A DNA stretch of 64,000 nucleotides, taken from assembly GCA_965207985.1 (NCBI GenBank), contig CBDBND010000034.1, positions 558,001 through 622,000 of the forward strand, read 5' to 3'. Position 1 is the stretch's first letter. Each line of letters begins with the position of its first letter. The translations under genes were made by a program, and so were the position numbers. Origin of the DNA: CBDBND01 sp965207985. Its GTDB lineage: Bacteria; Pseudomonadota; Alphaproteobacteria; Rhodospirillales; Rhodospirillaceae. Below are positions 51,148-60,322 of this stretch, piece after piece. Below the pieces are notes generated by a model. The model was given only the letters and a program-made list of their open reading frames with translations. It made no database searches and was not told the origin of the DNA.

Positions 51148-52656
51148 TTAAGTGTGTTCGATCTTATAATCGCACCCTAGGTGTTCAGCCAGACGCGATA
51201 ACCGCTTGGGAAACGAGCCTGATAGAAACTCAGGTTCCTTTTCCGGCAAAGACAAACTCAGGGTCGAGTTCTTTAGATTCAAGCGTGTCTTTTGCAGGAA
51301 TCCGGGCATACCTCCGGTCAGCGCGTACGCCAGCCGTAATCCAAGACCTATTGTCCTGATACGACTGATTTGTTTTTCATCAAGCATGGCGTGCGCCTGA
51401 TCGATGGTCGGAATGGTGTCATCGGTGCGGTACCTGTAGAACAGAGCTAGCGCCAGTCCGGCGCGGTCTTCGTGTTCAAGCCCCATGAATGGCAGCCTGA
51501 GTAAGCGAAGAAAGGCTTGTTCTGCCCGGTAGTCGGGATGTTCAGACCAGCAGAAATCACGCAAAAGACAAGCGGCGAGCCGCAATTTAGACTGCGATTC
51601 TGTTTCATCCTTAATCAGTGGCGCCAGCCATTCGAAGCTCTCGTATCCGGTTTGGGGGTCGCGGCCGGCAGACCGGCAAAGTTCTTCCGCCACACTGATG
51701 AGTGGGTCCAGTGCTTTTAAGCCATCTGGAAGGTCCTTATAAAACTGACCTTCGCGCATACCGTAAATTGAGAAAACCAAATTCTCAGGTTGACTGATTT
51801 CTAATATCCGCTCGAGCATCATCGCCGCGAGTGGCAGCGTCGTCATGCGAGATTTATCAACACCGCGAATCTTTTCCAGGGTGTTTGGACTTAAGTGAGC
51901 AATCAGACCAAACAATGAAACGGCCTGCTGCCGGGTGAGTGTAAAATTATCCAATACGTGGAGGGGATAGTTCATATGGGCGATACAAACGCGGGCAAGT
52001 GCGCGCCATGACCCGCCAACGGCGTAAACAGACCGGCCTTTCACTCCAGGAAGCCAATCTAGCTGCTCAAAATGCTGATTGATAATAGTTTTGCCTTGTG
52101 CTGGATCATTTTGCGCTGCAGCCACCAACCGCAACGTTCCCAGTGGCAAAGTGGCATGGTTGTCGAACTTGCCGCGTCGCACATCAACCAATTCGACACT
52201 CCCACCTCCGAGATCGGCCACTAACCCATCTGCAGTGGGTATGCCGCAGAGGACGCCCAAGGCACTCCGCTTTGCTTCCTGTTTGCCTGAAAGAACATTG
52301 ACTGACAAACCGGTTTGATCTTTGACCTTTTCTACGAAAGCCTGCCCATCAGAAGCGTCGCGCACAGCCGCTGTACCAAGCACGTTAAGCCGATCAAGCC
52401 CCATGGCTTTGGTAAGTGCGACGAAACGCTTCAAAGTCGAAAGGGCTTTGTCGATGCCGTCAGGGTTCAATTTGCCCGTGGATTCAAGATCTCGTCCCAG
52501 GGCGCAAATGGATTTTTCGTTATAGATGGGAATCGGCGTCCGCATGACGCCGCTGTAAACAACCAACCGAACGGAGTTGGATCCGATATCGATTACGCCG
52601 ACGGGTTTGTGGCGAATGGCGAGGGTCGCGGTATCGTCAGGCACGCTGGCTCTCAA
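51148..52656 (-). CDS. ppx: Exopolyphosphatase (Ppx/GppA family)
   Basis: A 502-residue protein with an ASKHA-fold N-terminal half (VGVIDIGSNSVRLVVYSG, ADLGGGSVELVD, YAVGGSWRALARV) and an HD-like C-terminal part. It removes terminal phosphates from polyphosphate (or pppGpp). It begins 32 bases after ppk, so synthesis and breakdown of polyphosphate are encoded together. The start is a TTG at 52656; a GTG 12 bases further in is an alternative, and neither has a strong ribosome-binding site. Confidence 0.94.
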   Translation of the reverse strand: MRASVPDDTATLAIRHKPVGVIDIGSNSVRLVVYSGVMRTPIPIYNEKSICALGRDLESTGKLNPDGIDKALSTLKRFVALTKAMGLDRLNVLGTAAVRDASDGQAFVEKVKDQTGLSVNVLSGKQEAKRSALGVLCGIPTADGLVADLGGGSVELVDVRRGKFDNHATLPLGTLRLVAAAQNDPAQGKTIINQHFEQLDWLPGVKGRSVYAVGGSWRALARVCIAHMNYPLHVLDNFTLTRQQAVSLFGLIAHLSPNTLEKIRGVDKSRMTTLPLAAMMLERILEISQPENLVFSIYGMREGQFYKDLPDGLKALDPLISVAEELCRSAGRDPQTGYESFEWLAPLIKDETESQSKLRLAACLLRDFCWSEHPDYRAEQAFLRLLRLPFMGLEHEDRAGLALALFYRYRTDDTIPTIDQAHAMLDEKQISRIRTIGLGLRLAYALTGGMPGFLQKTRLNLKNSTLSLSLPEKEPEFLSGSFPKRLSRLAEHLGCDYKIEHT

Positions 52657-52688
52657 CTCGGCAAATGATGGGAGGGCTGATAGCAGGT

Positions 52689-54854
52689 TTAGCGGCGGCT
52701 TGGAACCAGTTTGGCGACCTGTTTTTTAACCTGTTCGAGAGCGCTGCCCTGACCTGACAGGCTGGGATTGTTCATGAAATAGTCGTGGGCGCTGAAGGGC
52801 TGCTCGCCCGGTTGTTCGCGGACGAAAATGCCATCGGATCCAAGTGTCCAGCTTTGCAACGTATCGTTTATGTTGGCCACCATGATCTGGTCCAGGACCT
52901 GTTGGTGAACTGTATGGTTTTCGATGGGGACAAATGTCTCGACGCGGTTGACCAGATTTCGGGTCATCCAGTCGGCCGATGAGATATAGATTTTGGCATA
53001 CCTGGACGGCAGCGGATGGCCATTGCCGAAGACAAAGATTCTTGAGTGCTCCAGGAAACGTCCGACGATGCTTTTGACGTGGATGGTGTCCGATAGACCA
53101 GGAACACCCGGCCTCAAACAACAGATGCCACGGACGATCAGCTCCATTTCCACACCGGCCTGAGACGCTTCATAGAGAGCGTCGATCACCTTGGGATCCA
53201 CCAGGGAATTCATTTTGGCCCAAATGGCTGCCGGACGGCCCGCCTTGGCATGCTCGATTTCCTCTTGAATGAGGTCTTCAATCTTTTCCATCAATCCAAT
53301 AGGAGCCAAAGCCAGTTTCTCCATGGCATCGGGCCGGGCATATCCGGTCATGTAGTTGAAAGCCCGATTGGCATCGCGACAAAGCCCCGGATCGCAGGTA
53401 AAGAACGAAAGGTCGGTATAGATTTTTGCGGTGACCGGGTGATAGTTGCCGGTGCCGAAGTGTACGTAGGAATTAAGGGCGTTGCCTTCGCGGCGTGTGA
53501 CGAGGGAAATTTTTGCGTGGGTTTTTAAGTCGACAAAACCGTAGACGACATTTGCGCCTGAACGTTCCAGATCACGCGCCCAGCGAATATTCGCTTCCTC
53601 GTCGAATCGGGCCTTGAGTTCCACCATCGCTGTGACCGATTTGCCCGCTTCGGCGGCCTCAATAAGCGCTTCGATAATCGGCGAGTCCTTACTGGTTCGG
53701 TAGAGCGTTTGCTTGATGGAGACGACGTTCTCATCTTGCGCCGCTTGACGCAAAAACTGAACGACCGCGTCAAACGACTCGTAAGGATGGTGGACAATGA
53801 TGTCTTTCTTACGGATCGCAGCAAAACAGTCTCCGCCGAAGTCCCGTATCCGTTCGGGGAAACGTGGGTTATAGGGTACGAACTGAAGATCGGGCCGCTC
53901 ATCGGTGATGAGCTGGCTTATGTCCGCTAGGCCGATCATGCCGTCGATCTTAAAAACGTCGTCCGGCGATACCTCAAGTTCATCATAAATAAGCTTGATC
54001 TGGTCTTCGGGCAGCCGTGCACCTACCTTAAGTCGAATACAGCTTCCACGACGGCGCCTTTTTAGAGCCGTTTCAAAACTTTGCACCAGATCTTGAGCTT
54101 CTTCATCGATTTCCATTTCGCTATCGCGAATGACCCGGAACACGCCCGACTGAAGCACCTTGAACCCCGGAAACAGGCGATCGAAAAACAGCGTGATGAT
54201 GTCTTCGAGCTTGATGAACCGCATTTTTTGACCGCGAAGACGAATGAATCGGTCTACGCGTGCGGGTATGGGAACAAGAGCCCGCATGGCCTCACCGTTT
54301 TCGATCCGAACCAGCTGAAGGATCAGAGAGAGACCCAGGTTGGGAATGAAAGGAAACGGATGCGCCGGATCGATGGCAAGCGGCGTCAAAACAGGAAATA
54401 TGTGATCCATAAAGCGGCTTTCAAGCCAAGCCTTGTCTGTCCCTGTTAGATCTTTTGGCGCAACGACATGGATCCCTTCTTCTGCCAATTCGGTTTGCAG
54501 AGTTTGCCAGCAGGAATCCTGATGCTTGAAAAGTTCGCGCACCGTCGTGTTGATTCTTTCCAGTTGCTCTTGTGGTGTAAGACCGTCGGCACTTTTTTGC
54601 GTAACACCGGCACGTACCTGCCCTTTAAGACCGGCTACGCGCACCATATAGAATTCATCGAGATTGGATGCGGAAATAGAAAGGAATCTTAGGCGCTCCA
54701 ACAATGGGTGGCGCGGATTTTCCGCCTCTTCCAAGACACGTGTATTGAACGAAAGCCATGACAGTTCTCGATTGATAAATCTGTCACTGCTTTCTGGGTC
54801 AATCGCTTGCTTGCCGTGTGGTTCGACAACAGTTTGCGCGTCTTCTGGGCTCAC
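52689..54854 (-). CDS. ppk: Polyphosphate kinase 1
   Basis: A 721-residue PPK1 with all four domains. The N-terminal FINRELSWLSFNTRVLEEAE and SASNLDEFYMVRVAGLKGQV are standard, and the catalytic region carries VELKARFDEEANIRWARDLE and the autophosphorylated histidine in VDLKTHAKISLVTRREG; the second conserved histidine region is RFLEHSRIFVFGNG. It starts at a GTG. It polymerises ATP gamma-phosphate into polyphosphate. First gene of a ppk-ppx operon, divergent from sixA. Confidence 0.96.
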   Translation of the reverse strand: MSPEDAQTVVEPHGKQAIDPESSDRFINRELSWLSFNTRVLEEAENPRHPLLERLRFLSISASNLDEFYMVRVAGLKGQVRAGVTQKSADGLTPQEQLERINTTVRELFKHQDSCWQTLQTELAEEGIHVVAPKDLTGTDKAWLESRFMDHIFPVLTPLAIDPAHPFPFIPNLGLSLILQLVRIENGEAMRALVPIPARVDRFIRLRGQKMRFIKLEDIITLFFDRLFPGFKVLQSGVFRVIRDSEMEIDEEAQDLVQSFETALKRRRRGSCIRLKVGARLPEDQIKLIYDELEVSPDDVFKIDGMIGLADISQLITDERPDLQFVPYNPRFPERIRDFGGDCFAAIRKKDIIVHHPYESFDAVVQFLRQAAQDENVVSIKQTLYRTSKDSPIIEALIEAAEAGKSVTAMVELKARFDEEANIRWARDLERSGANVVYGFVDLKTHAKISLVTRREGNALNSYVHFGTGNYHPVTAKIYTDLSFFTCDPGLCRDANRAFNYMTGYARPDAMEKLALAPIGLMEKIEDLIQEEIEHAKAGRPAAIWAKMNSLVDPKVIDALYEASQAGVEMELIVRGICCLRPGVPGLSDTIHVKSIVGRFLEHSRIFVFGNGHPLPSRYAKIYISSADWMTRNLVNRVETFVPIENHTVHQQVLDQIMVANINDTLQSWTLGSDGIFVREQPGEQPFSAHDYFMNNPSLSGQGSALEQVKKQVAKLVPSRR

Positions 54855-55018
54855 GACTTAATTCCTTAACCGCGTGGCGTTATCTACATTTTCAAGGAGG
54901 CCACATACCGACCCCCGACTCCAAGGCGCCACCGCGGAAATTCATGAAATTGCAATGAATTAGCTATTCGGGACTGTATCATGACGCCCCCAACCCTGTC
55001 GATTTAGGGATACCTCAT

Positions 55019-55552
55019 ATGGCTCTCCAATTGCTTCTCTTGCGTCACGCCAAGTCCAGTTGGAGCGACCCGTCCCTGGACGACCATAGCCGCCCTCTGA
55101 ACAAACGCGGTCAGCGTGCGGCAAAAATCATGGCCGACGCGCTGCTGGACAAAGGCCTAAAACCTGACCTTATTTTGTCTTCGACGGCGGAACGGACACG
55201 GCAAACGGCGGCGCCGATTATGGAAGTCTGGCCTGACGTGCCAATTGCATATGAGAATGACTTGTACTTAGCCACGACTGCGGAGGTACTTCGAATACTC
55301 AAGCGCACAGACACCGCCGACCGAGTCCTTCTGATCGGCCATAACCCGACCATGGAGGATCTTGCTCAAACCCTCTTGGACCCGAAATCGCCACACGATA
55401 CTGAGGCGCTGGCTAATGTCAGAGCAAAGTACCCGACCGGCGCATTGGCCGTCTTTTCATTGAATTGCGAATCTTGGCGCGACTTGAAACCTCAGTCTGC
55501 CCAATTGTTGGAATTTCATAAACCGCGTGACTACGACGTGGAACGTTCTTGA
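55019..55552 (+). CDS. sixA: SixA-type phosphohistidine phosphatase
   Basis: A 177-residue histidine phosphatase. The RHG-type signature is LLLRHAKSSWSDPSLDDHSR followed by PLNKRGQRAA; the second catalytic His is in LLIGHNPTMEDLAQTLL. SixA proteins dephosphorylate phosphohistidine in signalling or PTS components. Its 3' end overlaps the convergent hdaA gene by 22 bases. Confidence 0.9.
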   Translation: MALQLLLLRHAKSSWSDPSLDDHSRPLNKRGQRAAKIMADALLDKGLKPDLILSSTAERTRQTAAPIMEVWPDVPIAYENDLYLATTAEVLRILKRTDTADRVLLIGHNPTMEDLAQTLLDPKSPHDTEALANVRAKYPTGALAVFSLNCESWRDLKPQSAQLLEFHKPRDYDVERS

Positions 55553-56235
55553 TCTTTTTCTGAAAATATATCCGGCCGTTCTAAGAGAGATCGAATGAGA
55601 GGAACCGTGATACGGCGGTTTTGCGCCAGCGCTTCACGATCCGCAACCTCGACGAGACGGTGAGACGCAGCAAACGTGCGCGGTATCCTTGAAACGACAT
55701 AGTCAATTACGTCATTTGCGATCGCAACCTGCCGGTCTTGAAAGAGTTTGGCCAAAACAGCTTTCAGTGTGGCGTCATCGGGTGCCTGTATGGAAACGGA
55801 ATAAATCGCTTTAAGGCGGGACTGCAGATCGGGCAATTGAACGCTCCAGCGTGCCGGCGATTCTCGGCTGACTAAAAGTATATGGGCACTCGCTTCCATG
55901 ACCGCGTTGAGAAGATGCAAAAGCGCTTCTTCGTCAAGCGGACCGTGCGCCAGATCAAAAGCAATAGCACGATGAGCTCTAGTCGCTGCCACCGGATCCA
56001 AGCCGCTGAGGTCGGTTTCATTCAGAACGAGCGCGTCACTGACAGCCGCAAAGACGTGAAGCAAATGCGTCTTTCCGCATCCACCGGAACCGAACACGCC
56101 AAGAGCATAGCTTGGCCAGTCGGGCCATCGGTCGATCCATGACACGGCATCTTGATTGCCGTCTGTCACCAACAGATCGGCACGCCCCAAGGTCGGCCGG
56201 TGACCGAGTTCCAATGGAATCTGTTGCGTTGACAC
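55531..56235 (-). CDS. hdaA: DnaA-related replication regulator HdaA
   Basis: A 234-residue AAA+ protein resembling the central part of DnaA without its DNA-binding domain. The N-terminus STQQIPLELGHRPTLGRADL carries a clamp-binding-like QxPLxL motif (QQIPLEL), followed by a Walker A GSGGCGKTHLL and an ISRIPRTF-type sensor region near the end. HdaA with the sliding clamp stimulates ATP hydrolysis by DnaA and so limits re-initiation. It starts at a GTG, 22 bases after the DUF2066 gene. Confidence 0.9.
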   Translation of the reverse strand: MSTQQIPLELGHRPTLGRADLLVTDGNQDAVSWIDRWPDWPSYALGVFGSGGCGKTHLLHVFAAVSDALVLNETDLSGLDPVAATRAHRAIAFDLAHGPLDEEALLHLLNAVMEASAHILLVSRESPARWSVQLPDLQSRLKAIYSVSIQAPDDATLKAVLAKLFQDRQVAIANDVIDYVVSRIPRTFAASHRLVEVADREALAQNRRITVPLIRSLLERPDIFSEKDQERSTS

Positions 56236-56257
56236 CGCTGAAGTTCTCTGGTGCGCG

Positions 56258-57568
56258 CTATGGTCTGTTGGCAGACTGATCGCGTTGAAACAAGCCTGAC
56301 GGATAGGCTGGCGGAGGAGGCGATAGTGCTGGCCGTGACGTCATTGCGCCCGAGGACGACGTGGGAATTGGCGTTGCTGGGCCAGCACCACGCAGTTCAG
56401 GCGCAGTGTCAGGTTCTTGGCTTCGATCTTCAATGATCCAGGCTTCGTCCTGCCAGACGAGAGCGAGGTCCGTCTGCGCCATGGCAAGTTCCAGTTGTTC
56501 CTCGTCGCCAATGTAGTACAGCGTGACCTGGGCGCGGTCTCTTGTCATTGCTTGTAAGTCATAGCGGTCAATGAGCGGCACGCGAAGCAACCGATTTTTG
56601 ACGGCCAGCCAATCTTCAAGTCTATTCAAAGGAACAATAGCTGTGATCTGCCCCGTGATGCCGAACTGAAGCATGGTTTCTTGCTTCCAATCATCTTCGA
56701 TCATGGCCCAGGCCTCCGCTGCAGCGGCAACAAAAAGATCGGCCCAGGTTTGACCGCCAGACGCCGGCACATCAATGCGTTGTTCCTTGCCCGAGCGCGT
56801 GAAGTAGAGAGTCACACGGACAGATTCGGCACCAAGAGTTCCGACCAAGGACGCCGCTGTGATGACCGCATCGTCGGCACCGTACCGGCCCGCCCACTGA
56901 CTGAGTCGTGTCTGATCGCGGGCTATGACGTCACCCAGACGCAAGGCTGCCAAATCCTGGAGATCGACGAACGGAAGCTGTCTCGGTACCAAACCGTCCG
57001 CGTCGGCCAGCCGATACCACGCGTCCCGCCAGGGATTGGGGTCTTCCCAAAGAATGGGGTCGGAAACAATCGTTTCTTGATAGAGCGGAACGACGACGAT
57101 TGGTTTGCCAACGGTTTCGGCGAAGGGAATGTTGGCAAAGCGCAGCGTTGATCGCACCATTTCAGGATGGAACCGCACGGTCAGGTCGGCTAGATACCGC
57201 ACAGACGAAGACCGTTCATTGGCAATGGAAAAATCTCGCACCAAGTCGATCGCATCCCGGGCGGTAAGGTTTGGCAGTTGGCCATGGAAAGACCGGGGAA
57301 CCAACCTACGGAAAAGGCGGTCCAACGCCTCAATTTGACCGCGCTCCAAGCCTTGCGTGCGCGCGTCCGATGCCGTTCTCGCTCTGGTATCGACGGCAAC
57401 ATCGCGCACGGTGAAGACATCCGACTGCGCCATAGCCACGCCACCGCAAGAGACAAAAAGGACACCGAGAACCGCCACAAGGGAAAGGACACCCCTCCAA
57501 TGCGTTGCAACCCCAACATCTTGGGCTATGGTACGGCTCCTATTTGCCGCGCAATGTGAGGCCGACAT
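56258..57568 (-). CDS. DUF2066-domain exported protein
   Basis: A protein of about 436 residues with a signal peptide (GVLSLVAVLGVLFVSCGGVA, cleavage near AMAQS) and a DUF2066 domain: FTVRDVAVDTRARTASDART, RLFRRLVPRSFHGQLPNLTA, and IPFAETVGKPIVVVPLYQET. The C-terminus is proline- and serine-rich and low in order. The family is common next to hdaA and purM in this class, with no established activity. The exact start is uncertain because its 5' end overlaps that of purM on the other strand. Confidence 0.82.
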   Translation of the reverse strand: MSASHCAANRSRTIAQDVGVATHWRGVLSLVAVLGVLFVSCGGVAMAQSDVFTVRDVAVDTRARTASDARTQGLERGQIEALDRLFRRLVPRSFHGQLPNLTARDAIDLVRDFSIANERSSSVRYLADLTVRFHPEMVRSTLRFANIPFAETVGKPIVVVPLYQETIVSDPILWEDPNPWRDAWYRLADADGLVPRQLPFVDLQDLAALRLGDVIARDQTRLSQWAGRYGADDAVITAASLVGTLGAESVRVTLYFTRSGKEQRIDVPASGGQTWADLFVAAAAEAWAMIEDDWKQETMLQFGITGQITAIVPLNRLEDWLAVKNRLLRVPLIDRYDLQAMTRDRAQVTLYYIGDEEQLELAMAQTDLALVWQDEAWIIEDRSQEPDTAPELRGAGPATPIPTSSSGAMTSRPALSPPPPAYPSGLFQRDQSANRP

Positions 57569-58661
57569 TTCTAAGTCCTCCGAGGCCGATGGCCACCGTA
57601 TCAACGGTTTAACCTACAAAGACGCCGGGGTCGATATCGACGCGGGAAACGCGCTGGTTGAGGCCATCAAACCCCTCGCCCGGTCCACATCCCGAACGGG
57701 AGCCGACTCCGACCTGGGCGGTTTTGGTGGCCTGTTTGATCTCAAGGCTACCGGTTACGAAGACCCTCTTTTGGTCGCTTGTAACGATGGTGTCGGCACC
57801 AAGCTCCTGGTGGCCAAAGAAACGGATAACCACAGCACAGTGGGTATCGATTTGGTGGCCATGTGCGTCAACGATCTGGTTGTTCAAGGCGCCGAACCCC
57901 TTTTCTTTCTCGACTATTTCGCCACCGGTAAATTGGACCCGGAGCAGGCCACGGCCGTTGTTACTGGTATAGCCGCCGGCTGCCGGGATGCCGGCTGTGC
58001 TCTCATCGGTGGTGAGACAGCGGAGATGCCAGGACTTTATGGCAACACTGAGTACGACCTCGCCGGCTTTGCCGTAGGCGCCGTTGAGCGAACCGGTCTC
58101 CTGCCCCGGTCCGTTGCCGCGGGAGATGTTGTTATCGGCCTGCCCTCTTCCGGTTTTCACTCCAACGGCTACTCCCTTATCCGCAAAGCCGTACAACAAT
58201 CTGCTCTTTCTTATAGCGATCCTGCTCCGTTCGACACGGATCGCTCCCTCGGTGACGCTCTCCTGACCCCGACTAAGATTTATGTTCAAGCATGCCTGTC
58301 CTTGGTGCGCGCCGATTTGGTGAACGGCTTTGCCCATATCACCGGTGGCGGTTTGCTCGAGAACATCCCGAGGGTTTTGCCGGATGATCTTGCCGTTCGA
58401 CTTGATATGGAGACGGTGCCTTTGCCGCCGATGATGCAATGGCTGGCACACATCGCTGGGTTATCCGCCAGTGATTTGGTGCGCACATTTAATTGCGGCA
58501 TCGGCATGGTCGCGCTTGTTGCCCAGGACCACGTTGATCAAGCGCTGACGCTCCTCAAGAGCGAAGATGCCGCGTCCGTCAAATTAGGCACGGTTATTGA
58601 GCGCGTCAGCGATGGCCAAATTGAATTTCACGGCCTGAATGAGGCTTGGACCCTAGCCTAA
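57528..58661 (+). CDS. purM: Phosphoribosylformylglycinamidine cyclo-ligase (AIR synthetase)
   Basis: A PurM of up to 378 residues, fifth enzyme of purine synthesis. The family start NGLTYKDAGVDIDAGNALVE is clear; the nearest in-frame ATG is at 57528. Other landmarks are CNDGVGTKLLVAKETDNHST, GIDLVAMCVNDLVVQGAEPL, ALIGGETAEMPGLYG and ITGGGLLENIPRVLPD. It is divergent from, and overlaps the start of, the DUF2066 gene, and its 3' end overlaps purN by 9 bases tail to tail; purM and purN more often lie in the same direction. Confidence 0.95.
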   Translation: MVRLLFAAQCEADISKSSEADGHRINGLTYKDAGVDIDAGNALVEAIKPLARSTSRTGADSDLGGFGGLFDLKATGYEDPLLVACNDGVGTKLLVAKETDNHSTVGIDLVAMCVNDLVVQGAEPLFFLDYFATGKLDPEQATAVVTGIAAGCRDAGCALIGGETAEMPGLYGNTEYDLAGFAVGAVERTGLLPRSVAAGDVVIGLPSSGFHSNGYSLIRKAVQQSALSYSDPAPFDTDRSLGDALLTPTKIYVQACLSLVRADLVNGFAHITGGGLLENIPRVLPDDLAVRLDMETVPLPPMMQWLAHIAGLSASDLVRTFNCGIGMVALVAQDHVDQALTLLKSEDAASVKLGTVIERVSDGQIEFHGLNEAWTLA

Positions 58662-59276
58662 AGCATCCAAGTCGATATCACGGGCAACGATCCGCGCAAT
58701 TGTGGCGGGATAGAAATGGTGTTCTTCTTTTAGAACCCGCGCCGCCAAAGTCTCGGGCGTATCGCCGTCTTCAACGGGTACCTTTGTCTGGGCAACAATC
58801 GGGCCTGTGTCGTAGCTGCCATCAACCACGTGAACGGTAACGCCGGATTCCGCATCGCCGGACGCGATGACAGCTTCATGCACGTGATGGCCATACATAC
58901 CCTGGCCGCCGTATTTGGGTAGCAACGCCGGGTGGATGTTGAGGATGCGGTTGGGATAGGTCGCAATCATCTGCGGTCCGATTTTCCGCATGTAACCCGC
59001 TAGGACTACAAGGTCGACCTGCTCCCCCTGTAGCGCTTCCACATGCGCTGTATCGAGCGCCTCTTCTGATCCGGCCGCTTTGGCACTGAGGTGGACATGC
59101 GCCAGCCCGGTGTCCGCAGCCCAGGCGAGAGCAGCGCTGTTACGGTTGTTGCTGATGAGAAGAGCAGGCTCGGCCTGGATACGGCCGTCCTGACAGGCAT
59201 CGACAATGGCCCGCATATTGCTGCCACGATGAGAGACAAAAAAGCCAAGGCGTGGGTTGTCGGGTAATGAACTCAT
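58653..59276 (-). CDS. purN: Phosphoribosylglycinamide formyltransferase
   Basis: A 207-residue PurN transferring formyl from 10-formyl-THF in purine synthesis. FFVSHRGSNMRAIVDACQDG gives the phosphate-binding loop; the active-site Asn-His-Asp set is in ILNIHPALLPKYGGQGMYGH and VHVVDGSYDTGPIVAQTKV. It is co-directional with ndk (24 bases downstream of it) and convergent with purM. Confidence 0.95.
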   Translation of the reverse strand: MSSLPDNPRLGFFVSHRGSNMRAIVDACQDGRIQAEPALLISNNRNSAALAWAADTGLAHVHLSAKAAGSEEALDTAHVEALQGEQVDLVVLAGYMRKIGPQMIATYPNRILNIHPALLPKYGGQGMYGHHVHEAVIASGDAESGVTVHVVDGSYDTGPIVAQTKVPVEDGDTPETLAARVLKEEHHFYPATIARIVARDIDLDALG

Positions 59277-59300
59277 GCCCCGTCCGCCGCTTACAAACCG

Positions 59301-59723
59301 TCAGCCGACAATCTCATCGTCCGCAAAAAAGTATGCAATTTCGATAGCGGCGTTCTCAGGCGAGTCGGATCCATGGACTGAATTTGCCTCAATACTTTCG
59401 GCAAACGTCTTGCGGATGGTGCCCTCGTCGGCATCGGCTGGATTGGTTGCGCCCATGATCTCACGGTTTTTGACCACCGCGTTTTCGCCCTCGAGAACTT
59501 GCACAACCACAGGACCTGATGTCATGAAGGTACAAAGATCGTTAAAAAATGGCCGCTCTTTGTGCACGGCGTAAAACCCTTCGGCTTTCTCCCGATCCAG
59601 TTTGATGCGTTTCTGGGCAATAATGCGAAGACCACCGTCTTCCAGCATGGCATTGACCTTGCCCGTTAAATTCCGGCGTGTGGCGTCCGGTTTGATGATC
59701 GAAAGCGTACGTTCAAGTGCCAT
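59301..59723 (-). CDS. ndk: Nucleoside diphosphate kinase
   Basis: A 140-residue Ndk that equilibrates nucleoside di- and triphosphates. It starts MALERTLSIIKPDATRRNLT at the ATG 59723 and has VMGATNPADADEGTIRKTFA and the catalytic His in SVHGSDSPENAAIEIAYFF. Length is exactly that of bacterial Ndk. A hydrophobic or leader extension upstream is possible in frame but not supported. Confidence 0.97.
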   Translation of the reverse strand: MALERTLSIIKPDATRRNLTGKVNAMLEDGGLRIIAQKRIKLDREKAEGFYAVHKERPFFNDLCTFMTSGPVVVQVLEGENAVVKNREIMGATNPADADEGTIRKTFAESIEANSVHGSDSPENAAIEIAYFFADDEIVG

Positions 59724-59843
59724 GACAGTCTTATCCGTTACCGTCTCTGAGGAATGAGGCCACACCGAGTGGTGCGGCAAGAACCGCGCGGTTTATAGAC
59801 AAGGGTCCGGGAGGACGCAACAGGCTGAAAGGCAGGTAGGGAC

Positions 59844-60296
59844 TTAGCTTTGGGCTTTCTCTTCCCAGCCACCCCGGTCCGTCTGCTGCCAATAGTGCAA
59901 TTCATGACCACCGTCCCGCGCCGCTGTCCAGCGCTCGCGGGCCGCCGTTACAGCGTCCTGGTCGTTGCCGTCGAATAGATCCAGGCAGCGTTCGAAAGAC
60001 TCGAAGTCTTCCGCACGCATACCGTCCGTTAGGACAAGAATGTTTGCTCTGTTGGGGTTTTCGCTGTCATCGGTGAGCCAAATCGGCTGACTGTCCGCAT
60101 GCCCGTCCTTTGCCGTGCCGTGGGCCAGCCACGAATTGGGATCATAGGTCCAAAGCACGCCGCTCAGGCTCTCTACACGATCCTTGGACGCCGCTCTGAC
60201 CACGGCCCGATAGCCGGCCTGGCAGACTTTTTCAAGAAGCTGCGGCAGGGCCCGTTCCAGCGGCCATTTCTGAAGATGATAGAAGTCGACACGCAT
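59844..60296 (-). CDS. holC: DNA polymerase III chi subunit
   Basis: A 150-residue HolC: the N-terminal RVDFYHLQKWPLERALPQLL and VCQAGYRAVVRAASKDRVES, the central LWTYDPNSWLAHGTAKDG and RANILVLTDGM are diagnostic. Chi links the clamp loader to SSB. It lies 26 bases after degP and 120 before ndk. Confidence 0.94.
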   Translation of the reverse strand: MRVDFYHLQKWPLERALPQLLEKVCQAGYRAVVRAASKDRVESLSGVLWTYDPNSWLAHGTAKDGHADSQPIWLTDDSENPNRANILVLTDGMRAEDFESFERCLDLFDGNDQDAVTAARERWTAARDGGHELHYWQQTDRGGWEEKAQS

Positions 60297-60322
60297 GGAA
60301 CGGGATGTCTATTGAAGTGTGC

